Shown here one piece after another: positions 44,701-54,387 of a DNA stretch of 64,000 bases (position 1 is its first letter; each line of letters begins with the position of its first letter). The notes below the pieces were generated by a model. That model made no database searches. It worked only from the letters and a program-made list of their open reading frames with translations, and was not told the origin of the DNA. The stretch is from Vibrio sp. D404a (GTDB taxonomy: Bacteria > Pseudomonadota > Gammaproteobacteria > Enterobacterales > Vibrionaceae), in NCBI RefSeq assembly GCF_030248535.1, contig NZ_JAHGAJ010000009.1, forward strand, positions 1 through 64,000. The letters are read 5' to 3'. Made by a program: the position numbers and the translations under genes.

Positions 44701-47700
44701 CGGTGTGACCATTTGCAGGTTTAGAATCGCATTGGAATGGCTATCTAAGACACCTTGTGCACGCAGTGCTGGTTCAAAGCGACTGGTTGTTAAGAAGTAA
44801 CCCTCTTCGTCAAACGCATAGGACTCGCCACTCTGCCCTACTCGTCCTGAGGTGAAGATCTGGCTGAACTCATGCGTTGGGTCGTAACGCAGCGTCATCG
44901 CCGCAATCACTTCACCCGTTTGGTTAATGATTGGTGCCGCGATAAACATGGTCGCATCACGGCTCTGCTGCTGAGATTGATGATCGGAGCTAATGTCAGA
45001 ATCAATCGGCGTGATCAGCACGGTTTCGCCTAAAAATACTCTATCTAACAACTCAGGTCGTTGCTGCTGGATCACGTTGAGCTCACCGAGGTTGCTGTCT
45101 CTCATTGATCCAATGTTGATACGCTCCGGTGAGATGATAAAGAAGCCGCGATCACCATGCAGCGCTTGTTGTGAAGCAAAAAACACACGTAAGTCGATCA
45201 ACACGGTCGAGAATTTGATTGCCTGTTTACTCGGCTCAACCTTCAATAGCTCAGTCACCATCGGAAGCAACGCGGGATCACGTGACAGTGAGTCTATGTG
45301 TGAGGTTTTGCCATCTAACCAGATATCAATACTGGTATTAAGCGCCTCACTAATACCCGACAGTGAAATTTGAATATTGTGTCGTGTCTGCTGCTCTACC
45401 TTACCAATCACAAGATAAGCCGCCAACGACACCATACTTAGCACCAGAACAATGACCCCACTCGCCACCAACATCATTTTATTGGTGTACAAGTTATGAA
45501 TCGCTCGATTTGACAGGTACTTGTTCAACAGAATAGGGATAAGAAGTAACGCACCAAGAACTAACGCCGCGCCAATGCTCACTTTGATTATGAGGTCTGA
45601 ATTGATCGGGCTCTGCGAGAACATCTCACTCTGTCTTACTCGCCCTTCATTCGGCGTCATTTCACGTGTCTGATATTGGCTCAGTATTGTACTGACCTGA
45701 TCCGTCGTCAGATGACTCTGCGCTTTATTGAGTGCCGATATCACGCCTTTATCTAGGTGTTGACCAAAGGCCATTAAATACTGGATTGGTGTGCTGGTAA
45801 TGATAGGAATCTCTAGCTCAATCCACTGGTTAGATGAAAGCAGATGCTCCAACAACATACCATCGGCAAGTAACCCAGCCAGCTCCCCACTGGCGACTTG
45901 ATTAAGCCCTTCTCTTGGGTCGTTGACCGTGGCAAAGAACAGCTCAGGATAAGTTCGATTGAGTGTTTCAATGTACTGATTGGAACCGACAACCCCAACC
46001 ACACTGTCTGGTTTGAGTTCACTAAGGGAGGTTAGGCGTCTGTTTTGAGTTTGGGTTGCCAATGCATAGTATGAGCTGATGATCGGCTTACGAATCGTAT
46101 ACCCGGATTGCTCGACAAAAAAGTCACGCTCACCAATGAGCACATCCACTTGCGAGCCTGATGATGCTTGTCCACTGTCTTCAGGGGAAAGAGCTTGATT
46201 AGAAAGGGCACGATTTTGAAATGTGATACCGACCTTACTCCCTATCGCATTGAGGATCGTATCATTCAGGTCAAAGCTCTCTTCATCGGAGAACGACCCG
46301 CCAATAGACCTCACGCTGAGCGTCGAATCCGCCAACACCGATTTGATTTCATCCGGAGTCAGCGCGATGCTCTGCTGCGATTCTGTCGCCAAAATACGCT
46401 TTCTGAGCTCATTCACATCCGCCATATCAAGATGCTGCATCGCCTTAACCAAGATCGAGTGCAACAACTGACGATCTTTCGGTACGCCGATGTTCATGTT
46501 GTCGAGTTCAGGGTTACCGATGTTCAGTTCATTTTTGATTTCAAGATCGTAGAGCGCGTTTTCGTTAATCACTTGTCTTGCGATCACGATACGCGACAGT
46601 ACCGCATCCACCTCGCCAAACTGCAAAGCCTTCAACGCTTGAGTCGAGTCTTCACGAGGTGACAGTATTAGATCTTCATCTCGCAGCACCTCTTCAAGAA
46701 ACGACCCTTCGACAAAAGAGACTCGTTTTCCTTTTAGGCTTTCAAAGGTACTTAAATCCGACGTTTGTTTAGTCACGATCACATTGGGGTTGCGTGCATA
46801 AGGCGGCGTGTATAGAAAATGATGTTCAACGCGTTCAGGAGTTTTAATTAAATCTAAGATAAGATCAGCGTTACCGCGTAACGCAATATCATACACTTGG
46901 TTCCAAGGGCCCGAAACAAATTCGATCTCAACGCCCATCAGCTGCGCAAGCAACTTGACGTATTCAACCGAGAAACCCTGTGATGCTTGATTGGTAAAGT
47001 AGCTAAAAGGCTTCCAATCTTGGTCATGGGCAACCCGAAGGGTTCGATTGTTCTTAAGCCAGGCTGCTTCCTCTTCAGTCAGCCCCAGATCATGCTCAGA
47101 ATCGGTCAGCTCAGCGTGTAACCACTTAGATTGAATCGACTGCTTCTCTTCAGAGCTCATCGCGTGCAGTGTTTTTTGAATAATAGTGTGCAACATCGGC
47201 TGCTGACTGTTTATCGCCATCGCTCCATCTTTGGTGGAGGTGCGCCCTGCAATTCGTAAGCTGCCAATCCCTCTTTGCAACAACTCATAAGAAGCCACCG
47301 GGTAGTAATGAATCATCGCATCGGCATGACCAAACAGTAGTCGGTCGATTGCCTCGCGCGAATTTTGCGCCACCAATACTTCAATCTGTGGATGATCTTG
47401 TTTTATCTCTCTCTCTGATGACCACTCGGCCACCACCACGACTTTCTTACCTTGAAGGTCATCCAAATTTTGAATGCCTTTGGTGTCATTGCGCACCAAA
47501 ATGACGCTCGGATAATCCAAATAGCTATCAGTAAAAAGAAGCGGTTGCCCCTCACGGCCGTAAGAGGAGATCAAGGGCAACAGATCGACCTGTCCTTGCT
47601 GCATCAAATCTACCGACTGCTGCCACGAGTCAGTCTTCACCATCTCAAACTTAAGGCCTGTTTTATCTGCCACATAGTCGAGCATGTCGGCCACGATTCC

Positions 47701-47940
47701 AGCGTATTCCCCTTGTTCATTAATAAATTCCACGGGAGCAAAGTCTGGGTCACCAGCAAAGGTTATAGTGGGGTTTTGCGACAACCATTCGCGCTCTTGC
47801 TCATTGAATAGAGCCTGTGATGTCGTTTGAGCCTCATCGGTTGTAAGCGTTGAGGCGAGCGCAGAATGTGCCGAAAGAGGCACAAGAAAGAAGAGCAGCG
47901 AGAACAGCACGATCATCCATGACCGAGTGACATTGAGCAT
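41725..47940 (-). CDS. Very large hybrid sensor histidine kinase with three periplasmic binding domains
   Basis: A 2071-residue unorthodox kinase, started at the ATG at 47940 with AAGGA eight bases upstream. After the signal peptide come three SBP_bac_3-like periplasmic binding modules (about 50-270, 290-510 and a diverged one 540-770). Membrane segments near 805 and 840, a Cache-like domain (about 870-1150) and another membrane segment near 1170 follow. The cytoplasmic part has a PAS domain, the histidine box HEIRTPMN (H1351), an ATPase with [10 protein letters not shown] and GTGLGLTI, two receivers (D1642, D1787) and an HPt with H1930 (HTLKGVSG). Such a relay resembles BvgS and EvgS, but two sensory layers in series is unusual. 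Confidence 0.92.
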   Translation of the reverse strand: MLNVTRSWMIVLFSLLFFLVPLSAHSALASTLTTDEAQTTSQALFNEQEREWLSQNPTITFAGDPDFAPVEFINEQGEYAGIVADMLDYVADKTGLKFEMVKTDSWQQSVDLMQQGQVDLLPLISSYGREGQPLLFTDSYLDYPSVILVRNDTKGIQNLDDLQGKKVVVVAEWSSEREIKQDHPQIEVLVAQNSREAIDRLLFGHADAMIHYYPVASYELLQRGIGSLRIAGRTSTKDGAMAINSQQPMLHTIIQKTLHAMSSEEKQSIQSKWLHAELTDSEHDLGLTEEEAAWLKNNRTLRVAHDQDWKPFSYFTNQASQGFSVEYVKLLAQLMGVEIEFVSGPWNQVYDIALRGNADLILDLIKTPERVEHHFLYTPPYARNPNVIVTKQTSDLSTFESLKGKRVSFVEGSFLEEVLRDEDLILSPREDSTQALKALQFGEVDAVLSRIVIARQVINENALYDLEIKNELNIGNPELDNMNIGVPKDRQLLHSILVKAMQHLDMADVNELRKRILATESQQSIALTPDEIKSVLADSTLSVRSIGGSFSDEESFDLNDTILNAIGSKVGITFQNRALSNQALSPEDSGQASSGSQVDVLIGERDFFVEQSGYTIRKPIISSYYALATQTQNRRLTSLSELKPDSVVGVVGSNQYIETLNRTYPELFFATVNDPREGLNQVASGELAGLLADGMLLEHLLSSNQWIELEIPIITSTPIQYLMAFGQHLDKGVISALNKAQSHLTTDQVSTILSQYQTREMTPNEGRVRQSEMFSQSPINSDLIIKVSIGAALVLGALLLIPILLNKYLSNRAIHNLYTNKMMLVASGVIVLVLSMVSLAAYLVIGKVEQQTRHNIQISLSGISEALNTSIDIWLDGKTSHIDSLSRDPALLPMVTELLKVEPSKQAIKFSTVLIDLRVFFASQQALHGDRGFFIISPERINIGSMRDSNLGELNVIQQQRPELLDRVFLGETVLITPIDSDISSDHQSQQQSRDATMFIAAPIINQTGEVIAAMTLRYDPTHEFSQIFTSGRVGQSGESYAFDEEGYFLTTSRFEPALRAQGVLDSHSNAILNLQMVTPEQQVVGNGTKPRLFTDDDNYTKAFLGALRDTKGSSGIGYLDYRGVPVLGSWVWREGEQFGFVTEIDEQEALKGYISTRNLIVSLLAFTVFLTVGLTGLSLWLGRRTQAILLESNEQLERSVRERTLRLTSIIDNATGTSIYLKDMDGRYQLVNKHFESVTGLDAGDILNNRDNDIFAAERADAIKQVDKQVLLSGESQEYEDSLIDGHGVEHHFLTKKIPLLEEDGTMIGMFGFSTDVTELKSIQNDLELAKTVAEEATQSKSDFLANMSHEIRTPMNAIIGMSYLALQTDLNRKQSDYLNKILTASNSLLGVINDILDFSKIEAGKLDLEVIPFALTNVMDNLSNIVSVKSQEKNLELLIAIDPNIPTMLLGDPLRIGQVLLNLTNNAVKFTHEGEVVVKVEQVAQSENRVGLRFSVQDSGIGMTPEQMSRLFSAFSQADSSTTRQFGGTGLGLTISKNLVELMDGEIGCDSQHGVGSTFYFDLTLDIDHSTSLKQPKLSSDYQGLRALVVDDSAESRDILTSMTQAMGLESDAVDSGMQALLQLTTADSANQPYDLILMDYKMPHMSGLDTLDSVRKLSLKVSPKVVMVTAYGDDEVRDQAMQKGVDGFLVKPVSSSSLFDAISQSFDKESKAESAMLMHQPLSDIALDQGIKGAHVLLVEDNEVNQQVAVELLELAQCEVSVAADGQQSVSLVSKHQYDAVLMDIQMPVMDGFEATQVIRQQLGLTELPIIAMTANALASDREACIAAGMNDHVAKPIDPEHLFKVLNTWVSHNLSITDTEPTKAEDVALPELEGFDVEGAVARFGGRVASYDKALTNVSNTLPESLPVIENALEQDDHQQALLTTHTLKGVSGNIGCDGVYQTSLGLEDALRADDKAQYQALFKSLNRAAQQALLTINDYLASREESESTAAMDVEQIQLLIEQLVAQIEEYDFAAVETCEALVASLENSELTSVLEKLESAVSNYDFDEAAVHIKVLVESLTEPAN

Positions 47941-48244
47941 GAGCACAGTCCTTGTATGTAGGGGTTACCGCGTTTTCATGTCCTTGAAAACCTCTCCAGA
48001 TTAGCAACTTTGAATACGATATTCTATTAAATAGTTTTTATAAAACAGTGAACTAAAAGGAAATGCGATCCTATTAACTTATAGAAGCTCAAAATTGGGA
48101 GACTATTCTATATATTATTGTGAAGCGACTGCGCCTTCATCGATCTTTTTATTGCACTCCGTGCGTAACTGGCATAATTTGAGGTTAATCGATAAGGAAC
48201 ATCGACCGCTTTAAGTTTCAACATGGATGCTGAAGACCTCAATT
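47941..48244. promoter_or_regulatory. Divergent promoter region between the two kinase genes
   Basis: The region of about 300 bases is AT-rich and holds the promoters of the large hybrid kinase (leftward) and the REC-REC kinase (rightward). I see no small gene. The divergent arrangement suggests joint regulation. Confidence 0.4.
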
Positions 48245-49816
48245 ATGAACAATGTATTGATCAACCCCTCCGCCACAGAGCCTACCTATGAGTTGAAGCG
48301 CGTGCTGATCGTCGATGACTTTGATTGCATGACTCAAACCATGGCGACCATCCTAGAATCCCTCAAGTTTCGTGGAATACATCGCGCTAAAGATGGCCGA
48401 GAAGCACTGATAAAACTCAAAACCTACAGTATCGATCTCATTATCTCTGACTGGAACATGCCCAAAATGAACGGTCTTGAGTTGCTCAAGACCATTCGTC
48501 GCGACGAAAATTTCGCTCACATTCCGTTTGTAATGGTCACCGGTAATATCGACCAAGACGATGTCATGACGTCAATTAAACACGGCGTGACAGACTACTT
48601 AGTTAAGCCATTTTCTCGCAGTATGTTGATAGAGAGAGTACACAAGGCGTTTAAGGCACCCACACCACAACTCATTATCGACAAAGCAGGTTCAGCAGAA
48701 ATCAGTCGTCGAATTGAAAACATACCTAAACCAATGCCTCAAAATATCTTGTTGGTGGACGACGAACCGAACAACCTGATGGTGCTAGGCGAACTATTAA
48801 AGAGTCACTACAAGATTCAAGCCTGTCGTACCGGTAAAAAGGCGATAGAGCTGTGCGATAAAGACACGCCACCCGATCTTATTCTGCTCGATATTATGAT
48901 GCCGGAGATGTCAGGGTTAGAGGTGTGTAAAGCGCTCAAGAGTAACCCACTCACTGAACACATTCCGATCATCTTTGTATCCGCTCTTTCGCAAACAGAC
49001 GATGTCGTGAAAGGCTTAGCACTCGGGGCTGTTGACTATATCACTAAGCCGATTACCCCAGAGATCGTATTGGCTCGGGTCAAAAACCACATGAAGTTGG
49101 TACAGCAGCGTATGGATATGCAGCTTCAAATAGAAACCATGGTCGAAAACACGCGCCTACGTGACGAAATTGACCGTATGTTCCAACATGACCTCAGCAA
49201 CCCACTGACTGCTATTATCACCAGCTTACCTGCTCTTGAGCAAAAGGCTCAGGACTGCGATGAAGAGATCGATGTGATTCGCGAGTCTTCAATGATGATC
49301 CAGAAAATGGTCAACAGCCAGGAGACTTTGATGAAGCTGGAGGAAGACAAGTATAAGGTTCAACTTAAGCTAATCGATGCCCACTCTTTGATTAAAAAGC
49401 TCTGCTACGGCATGCAAGCCAAATGTGAAAAGCGCAATATCTTCATTCACTACAATGTGCCACCCTCGCACAAATACATGGGTGACTCGTTACTCAGTTA
49501 CACCATGTTCTCTAACCTGATCAACAACGCGGTCGAGGCATCACCACCGGGCAACAACGTCAAAGTCTCTAGTCACCTCGATTACGACGAAAACACGGTT
49601 CGTTTCACGATTCACAATATGGGTGAGATCCCGCCTTATCTTCACAAAACCTTCTTCGACAAGTTTGTCACCGATGGCAAAGTAAACGGTACAGGTATTG
49701 GTACCTATTCCGCTCGACTCGCGGCAGAAGCGCAAGGGGGAACCATCGATTTCACCACCTCTTATGAAGAAGGCACCACTCTCATTCTCACCTTCCCAAT
49801 TGAATTTAGTGATTGA
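48245..49816 (+). CDS. Soluble REC-REC-histidine kinase
   Basis: A 523-residue cytoplasmic protein from the ATG at 48245; an in-frame ATG at 48227 exists but lacks a ribosome-binding site. Two receiver domains come first: VLIVDDF with Asp in IISDWNMPKMNG and VKPF, then ILLVDDEP with LLDIMMPEMSG and TKPI. A kinase module follows with His in FQHDLSNPL and an ATPase with NLINNAVEAS and GTGIGTYSA. Two receivers before a kinase suggest it takes phosphate or signal from another kinase, perhaps the large hybrid kinase facing it. The output partner is not in the window. Confidence 0.87.
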   Translation: MNNVLINPSATEPTYELKRVLIVDDFDCMTQTMATILESLKFRGIHRAKDGREALIKLKTYSIDLIISDWNMPKMNGLELLKTIRRDENFAHIPFVMVTGNIDQDDVMTSIKHGVTDYLVKPFSRSMLIERVHKAFKAPTPQLIIDKAGSAEISRRIENIPKPMPQNILLVDDEPNNLMVLGELLKSHYKIQACRTGKKAIELCDKDTPPDLILLDIMMPEMSGLEVCKALKSNPLTEHIPIIFVSALSQTDDVVKGLALGAVDYITKPITPEIVLARVKNHMKLVQQRMDMQLQIETMVENTRLRDEIDRMFQHDLSNPLTAIITSLPALEQKAQDCDEEIDVIRESSMMIQKMVNSQETLMKLEEDKYKVQLKLIDAHSLIKKLCYGMQAKCEKRNIFIHYNVPPSHKYMGDSLLSYTMFSNLINNAVEASPPGNNVKVSSHLDYDENTVRFTIHNMGEIPPYLHKTFFDKFVTDGKVNGTGIGTYSARLAAEAQGGTIDFTTSYEEGTTLILTFPIEFSD

Positions 49817-49874
49817 TACAGAGCCGGTTCTCCCTCTTTGATTGAGTCTAAATAAGCACAATCATGACGCCTCT

Positions 49875-49903
49875 CGGCTCGACTCATACAGAGTATCGAG
49901 CCG
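49875..49903 (+). terminator. Hairpin after the REC-REC kinase gene
   Basis: CGGCTCGA at 49875-49882 pairs with TCGAGCCG at 49896-49903. No T-run follows, so the strength is uncertain. Confidence 0.45.
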
Positions 49904-50016
49904 CTTCAACTCACTCCATTTCAGCTATTTTATCGTCACGACAACCAACCTGATTTGTTGAGCCGAGTTATTCGGACTATATAAGTGCCCCTTATTCATA
50001 TGTCCGAGTGCTTTAC

Positions 50017-50619
50017 ATGAACCAACTGATCGATGCGTTATCTACCCAAGGCTATTTTGTTTGGGATGACTTCCTAACTTACGATGAAGTCGTGGCGTTG
50101 AGGGACTGTATTCCAGACAACTGGAAAAAGGCTAGGATTGGCCGTAATGAAGAAGTGATGCGTGAAGCGAGTATTCGCAGCGATAAAATCCAGTGGCTAA
50201 GTCGCGACATGGGTCAACCCGCTTCGCAGTTTTTAGATAAGATGGAACAAATCCGTCTCGCAGCAAACCGAGCTTTCTTTTTAGGGTTGTTCGAGTATGA
50301 AGCGCACTTTGCCAAATACGAGCAAGGCGACTTTTACCAAAAGCACCTTGATTGCTTCCAAGGTAATGAAAACCGCCGCCTCACCACCGTGTTCTACATG
50401 AATGATGAGTGGTCTGAGCAAGATGCTGGCGAGCTGGTCGTGTACGACTTAGACGACAACCATGTAGCAACGATTCCACCAAAAGCAGGGCGTCTGTTTG
50501 TGTTCTTCTCAGAGCAGTTCCCTCATGAAGTGCTACCGACAAACACCGAGCGTTTCAGTATCGCTGGCTGGTTCCGCATTAACGGCGTGAAAGACAACCA
50601 ACTGGATATTGCACACTAA
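50017..50619 (+). CDS. 2-oxoglutarate/Fe(II) dioxygenase, prolyl-4-hydroxylase-like
   Basis: A 200-residue oxygenase from the ATG at 50017, preceded by GAGTG. The iron ligands are His 110, Asp 112 (KHLDCF) and His 170 (FPHEVLP), and Arg 179 should hold 2-oxoglutarate. This arrangement matches bacterial prolyl hydroxylases that modify elongation factor Tu, as in Pseudomonas PPHD and eukaryotic OGFOD-type relatives. The target here is inferred from family, not shown. It is monocistronic, with a hairpin after the stop codon. Confidence 0.83.
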   Translation: MNQLIDALSTQGYFVWDDFLTYDEVVALRDCIPDNWKKARIGRNEEVMREASIRSDKIQWLSRDMGQPASQFLDKMEQIRLAANRAFFLGLFEYEAHFAKYEQGDFYQKHLDCFQGNENRRLTTVFYMNDEWSEQDAGELVVYDLDDNHVATIPPKAGRLFVFFSEQFPHEVLPTNTERFSIAGWFRINGVKDNQLDIAH

Positions 50620-50638
50620 TCCATTGCTGACAATCATA

Positions 50639-50662
50639 AGAGCTCCTCACACGAGGGGCTCT
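50639..50662 (+). terminator. Terminator after the dioxygenase gene
   Basis: AGAGC(T)CCTC pairs with GAGG(G)GCTCT around ACAC, followed by CTCACC. The T-run is poor. Confidence 0.5.
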
Positions 50663-50824
50663 CTCACCATTAATGCTTTCGACATCCAAACACCATCCCA
50701 CTGCAATGCAATCCAATTACATTCAGTAAACTCGCACCTTTATGCATCAATATGACGACGCTTATCGAATTATCCTTTAGACTGAGTTAGGTGCGAATAA
50801 CAGTGCATTGAAAAAGGAAACCCT

Positions 50825-51541
50825 ATGCCTCCTATGATTGTTGGTCATCGCGGTGTTGCAGGTACTCACCCTGAAAACACCAAAGCCAGTATTGAACAAG
50901 CAGCCAAGCTCGGTCTGAAATGGATTGAGGTGGACATTCAACCCACGTTAGATAACCAATTGGTTGTGTGTCACGACCATACTCTAGAGCGCTGTAGTGA
51001 CGGTACGGGACGTGTTGATGAACACACCCTCGCGGAGTTAAGACAATTCGATTTTGGCGCTTGGAAGTCGAAAGAGTTTGAGGATGAGAAAATCCTGACA
51101 CTGTCAGAGCTACTGTCCTTGGTCGAACAACACGATTTAAGTGTCAATCTAGAGATCAAAGTTGACACTCGCCACCAGCCAGAACACATTGTTGAGCTTT
51201 TGCACTGTGAGCTCATTCGCTGCTCTATGGATACCGACCGTATTCTGCTGTCGAGCTTTAGCCACGATGTCGTAGAAGAGGCATCAAAGCGATTGAGCCA
51301 ATACCGAATTGGACTGATCACGGAAAAGCTTGAACCGCAGGACCACGAAACGTTAGACGTCATTGATGCATTCAGTTGTCACCTCAACTATGCCAACCTC
51401 ACGCAAGAAGATATCGACTACCTAAGACACTCCGAGCGTGAAATCTGGTGCTACACAGTAAATCAAAGTACCGATTTTGCTTACCTCGACCAAGTTGATG
51501 CTGTTTTCACTGACTACCCAACACGATTCTCTAGTTCTTAG
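50825..51541 (+). CDS. Glycerophosphodiester phosphodiesterase
   Basis: A 238-residue cytoplasmic-type GDPD that releases glycerol 3-phosphate from phospholipid head-group diesters. The active site begins GHRGVAGTHPENT (His 8, Arg 9, Glu 17), with metal-binding EVDIQ and the second His in VVCHDHTLERCSDG. There is no signal peptide, unlike GlpQ, so UgpQ-like action in the cytoplasm is likely. AAAAGGAAA precedes the ATG. Degenerate TTCTTAGG repeats overlap its stop codon. Confidence 0.9.
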   Translation: MPPMIVGHRGVAGTHPENTKASIEQAAKLGLKWIEVDIQPTLDNQLVVCHDHTLERCSDGTGRVDEHTLAELRQFDFGAWKSKEFEDEKILTLSELLSLVEQHDLSVNLEIKVDTRHQPEHIVELLHCELIRCSMDTDRILLSSFSHDVVEEASKRLSQYRIGLITEKLEPQDHETLDVIDAFSCHLNYANLTQEDIDYLRHSEREIWCYTVNQSTDFAYLDQVDAVFTDYPTRFSSS

Positions 51542-51570
51542 GTTCTTAGGCTAATAGACTCTTAGACTGA
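51535..51570 (+). repeat. Degenerate TTCTTAGG repeats at the end of the GDPD gene
   Basis: TTCTTAGG occurs at 51535-51542 and 51543-51550, with a diverged copy (CTCTTAGA) further on. The first copy includes the stop codon. Confidence 0.4.
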
Positions 51571-51600
51571 TAAAGTCGTAATGACATCTGCAGGGCACAC

Positions 51601-52143
51601 CTACCACTCAATGTGGATCGGGGTGCCCATTTGCACCAACTCGATAAACTCATCCATCTCTTGGTTGTTCAATGCGATACAGCCATCGGTCCAATCAAAA
51701 CTCTGGATATAACGAGAACTGCGACGCTCACCATTTTTCAAGCCGTGTATTTTGATGTTTCCACCCGGATCAATGTCGTACTTTTCAGCCCACTCAAGAT
51801 CCGACGGTGCTGGGTAACTGATATGCACTGAACGGTAAAAATCCGACTCTTCCAGAACATAATCTAACTGGTACTGCCCTTCTGGGGTGCGATTGTCGCC
51901 CTCAAAGCGCTTGTGTCCCTTGGGCTGTTTTCCCAGCGCAACACGATACTCACGAATCAGGCTATTGCCATTAAACAGAAACATCCGTCGCTGCGATTTA
52001 TCCACCTTAACTAAAGTCACTTGCGGCGATTGCAAACTTGATGCTTGATGATTGGCATTTATGGCATCGAGTGGAATACCTGACCAAGCCGATATCGGGA
52101 ATAGGCAGGCAAGCCCGAGCAAAGCATTAACAGGGCGACTCAT
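51601..52143 (-). CDS. L,D-transpeptidase (YkuD-type)
   Basis: A 180-residue exported protein with a signal peptide (ALLGLACLFPISAWSG). The YkuD domain has KIHGLKNG with His 133 and WTDGCIAL with the catalytic Cys 155. Such enzymes cross-link peptidoglycan stems through D-amino acids or attach lipoproteins to the wall. The small size (no peptidoglycan-binding domain) is like YafK-type enzymes, which can also act as amidases that release Braun lipoprotein. It overlaps the acetyltransferase gene upstream by four bases, so they are translated together. Confidence 0.87.
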   Translation of the reverse strand: MSRPVNALLGLACLFPISAWSGIPLDAINANHQASSLQSPQVTLVKVDKSQRRMFLFNGNSLIREYRVALGKQPKGHKRFEGDNRTPEGQYQLDYVLEESDFYRSVHISYPAPSDLEWAEKYDIDPGGNIKIHGLKNGERRSSRYIQSFDWTDGCIALNNQEMDEFIELVQMGTPIHIEW

Positions 52144-52622
52144 ACATCCTCAAGAGGCATAGACATAATGCGTGACTGAGTCACCATGCCTAATGATTGA
52201 TAAAAGCGCTGGGCGTCTTGGTTAAATTCCATCACCTCCAAGCGTAGCTCGGTTGCACCATTGGCTTGTGCCCACTGATTAAATGCTCGCATCAGCTTTT
52301 TGCCTAGCCCATACCCCTGCGCATCCTCACCAACGACTATGGTGTTCACTCTGGCAACTTTATGGTCTTGGATGAAACTCACTCCACTGTTTTGGGTAAT
52401 TTTTCCGACTAAAAATGCCACTATCTGATCGTTCTCTTCCGCAACCAGAAAGTGTCCGTCTGGCTCTAGCATCAAACCCAGCCAATAAGCCTCTGCGCCA
52501 TCCTCTGCTTGTTCTGGTGGGCTAAACACATGAGGGGCACCTTGATGGTGTTGACGATTGATCTGCTCGGAAAGCAATAGAATGAATTGGATATCGGCCA
52601 CTTTAGCCGCGCGTATACGCAT
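52140..52622 (-). CDS. GNAT acetyltransferase
   Basis: A 160-residue acetyl-CoA-dependent acetyltransferase. I start at the ATG at 52622, with AAGGT eight bases upstream; a start at 52679 would add 19 residues of weak coding character. The acetyl-CoA loop is EDAQGYGLGKKLM, and the substrate strand LEVMEFNQDAQRFYQSLGM is typical of YhbS/RimI-type members. It is the first gene of a two-gene operon with the L,D-transpeptidase. The substrate is unknown. Confidence 0.82.
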   Translation of the reverse strand: MRIRAAKVADIQFILLLSEQINRQHHQGAPHVFSPPEQAEDGAEAYWLGLMLEPDGHFLVAEENDQIVAFLVGKITQNSGVSFIQDHKVARVNTIVVGEDAQGYGLGKKLMRAFNQWAQANGATELRLEVMEFNQDAQRFYQSLGMVTQSRIMSMPLEDV

Positions 52623-52824
52623 AGTAACTACCTTGTTTGTGATTAGCGTTACCTTAGCAAAATCCATCACCGGCTGCACAACTGCTGCGTTTGAAACGGA
52701 TCTCCGTCAGTACTTATTATATTAGGCTCAAACTCCAGAAAATTTGTTCCGCAATTTACATCCATTTAATTAAATCGCGGTGCTACTATCCCAACACACC
52801 AACAAGAAGGACGGGATAACCGAT

Positions 52825-53808
52825 ATGATTAAGTTCGCTGTAATTGGCACCAATTGGATCACTCAGAAATTTGTACAGGCTGCTCACGAAGTCAGCGCCA
52901 TGCAATTAACAGCGGTCTATTCTCGAAATCTAGAGAGCGCAGTGGCTTTCGGTGAAGAGTTTGGCGTGACCACTCATTACACCAATCTAGACGATCTTGC
53001 CAACGACCAGACCATCGACGCGGTTTACATCGCTTCTCCAAATTCTTTTCATTGCCAGCAAGCCATTACGCTGATGGAACACAACAAGCATGTAATTTGT
53101 GAGAAACCGGTGGCATCGAACCTGCACGAAGCACAACAGATGTTTGCTATCGCCGAAAAGCACAATGTGGTTCTATTTGAAGCGTATAAATCGCAGTACC
53201 TGCCAAACTTTCAAGCCGTGCAGCAAGCTCTGCCGAAGATCGGCAAAATCCATAAGGCACACATTAGCTACTGCCAGTATTCATCTCGTTATCAAAGATA
53301 CCTAGATGGCGAGAATCCAAACACCTTCAATCCAGCATTTTCAAATGGCTCTCTGATTGATATCGGCTTTTACTCAGTGGCGGCAGCAGTGGCTCTGTTT
53401 GGTAAGCCAGAAAAGGTACAAGCGTCTGCTCATCTGTTGGAGTCTGGCGTGGACGGCCATGGCAGCGCAATCTTCCGTTACCCTGATTACGACGTGACAC
53501 TGGCACACTCTAAGGTCAGTGATTCTTACGCTTACAGTGAGATTCAAGGTGAGCTAGGTGCGATTTTGATTGACCATATTGCAGAGTGTACGCACGTCAA
53601 GATTCAGTATCGCAATGGCGAAGTTGAAGAGTTAAGCCAACCTCAGAGAGACAACTCGATGTGTTATGAAGCCGAGATGTTTGCTCAGGTACTCAAAGGG
53701 AATAGTGAGGCACAATTACAAGCACAGCAGCGCGCGCTCACCGTATCAGAGCTAATAACAGAAATGCGTCGTCAAGTTGGTGTGCATTATCCAGCGGACG
53801 AACTTTAA
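52825..53808 (+). CDS. Gfo/Idh/MocA-family oxidoreductase
   Basis: A 327-residue NAD(P)-dependent oxidoreductase, started at the ATG at 52825 with GGGAT upstream; earlier in-frame starts lack such a site. The Rossmann fold begins FAVIGTNWITQKF and the family's VICEKPVAS motif, with the active-site Lys, follows near residue 95. The C-terminal half forms the substrate-side beta sheet. Relatives oxidise sugars or inositols, or reduce aldehydes. The absence of a sugar pathway nearby leaves the substrate open. Confidence 0.88.
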   Translation: MIKFAVIGTNWITQKFVQAAHEVSAMQLTAVYSRNLESAVAFGEEFGVTTHYTNLDDLANDQTIDAVYIASPNSFHCQQAITLMEHNKHVICEKPVASNLHEAQQMFAIAEKHNVVLFEAYKSQYLPNFQAVQQALPKIGKIHKAHISYCQYSSRYQRYLDGENPNTFNPAFSNGSLIDIGFYSVAAAVALFGKPEKVQASAHLLESGVDGHGSAIFRYPDYDVTLAHSKVSDSYAYSEIQGELGAILIDHIAECTHVKIQYRNGEVEELSQPQRDNSMCYEAEMFAQVLKGNSEAQLQAQQRALTVSELITEMRRQVGVHYPADEL

Positions 53809-53967
53809 ACACATTTCGCTAACTCTATGATTTGTAATGATCGGCTTATCTTAAATAACCTTTAGTTGTCTTGACGACAAATTACCTGATTAGTCGATCA
53901 CTGGATCATCTGATTAAATCCGCCTTCGAAAAGCAAAGTTAATTTTAATTTATTGAAGGTGTTTAAA

Positions 53968-54126
53968 ATGTTTTCAATCGAAGATCGTGTTGTAGCAACA
54001 AAGGGTATCGAACTAGGTGAGATGGTAGTAACAGGTCTAAGCGCAGGCGGTTTCTACGTTCACGTTACAACTATCGAGGGTGGTCTTACACTAACTTACC
54101 CTATGCAAGATCTTAAAAAAGCATAA
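53968..54126 (+). CDS. 52-residue small beta-rich protein
   Basis: ATG at 53968 follows GAAGGTG at good spacing. The protein begins MFSIEDRVVATKGIELGEMV and continues with alternating polar and hydrophobic residues (FYVHVTTIEGG), ending in QDLKKA. The pattern fits a small beta barrel like an SH3 or KOW fold. Codon use is that of highly expressed genes (GGT, GTA, CGT). No membrane span or signal peptide is present. I do not recognise the family, but coding is well supported. Confidence 0.8.
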   Translation: MFSIEDRVVATKGIELGEMVVTGLSAGGFYVHVTTIEGGLTLTYPMQDLKKA

Positions 54127-54176
54127 TTAGACGTTTTTAGCTCGCGATTACGCGTAATTAGAAACATCAACGAATT

Positions 54177-54227
54177 AGGGCCTTGGTCAATACACTCTTC
54201 TGCATTGGAGTGAATTGCCAGGGCCTT
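54177..54227 (+). terminator. Long hairpin after the 52-residue protein gene
   Basis: AGGGCCTTGG at 54177-54186 pairs with CCAGGGCCTT at 54218-54227 (two G-U pairs), and CAAT-A-CACTC continues against GAGTG-A-ATTG. About 19 pairs form with one mismatch. There is no strong T-run, so it may stabilise the RNA end. Confidence 0.6.
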
Positions 54228-54387
54228 ATCTATTTCTGCGAGCCACTCCTACCTCCTGATATGTTGACCACTTTGCGGGTTACGAAATTTCTATTACATT
54301 TCAATACAAGTACTTATGGTCTCAAACAACTTCTGGTAAATTAGCGTTATCTTATGCTTGGATAGCTTATACATTTAAGGGGAAGCC

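Larger units (their letters stand above)
53809..54387. other. Intergenic region with a 52-codon gene and a long hairpin
   Basis: The region contains an unannotated small gene at 53968-54126 and, 50 bases after it, a long inverted repeat at 54177-54227. Between the oxidoreductase gene and the small gene there is a short repeat of CTGATTA with no clear meaning. Confidence 0.6.

Noticed and set aside
46168..46662. A 164-codon plus-strand frame inside the large kinase gene
   Set aside because: It is antisense to a periplasmic binding domain of the kinase, has no ribosome-binding site that stands out and no protein-family signal.
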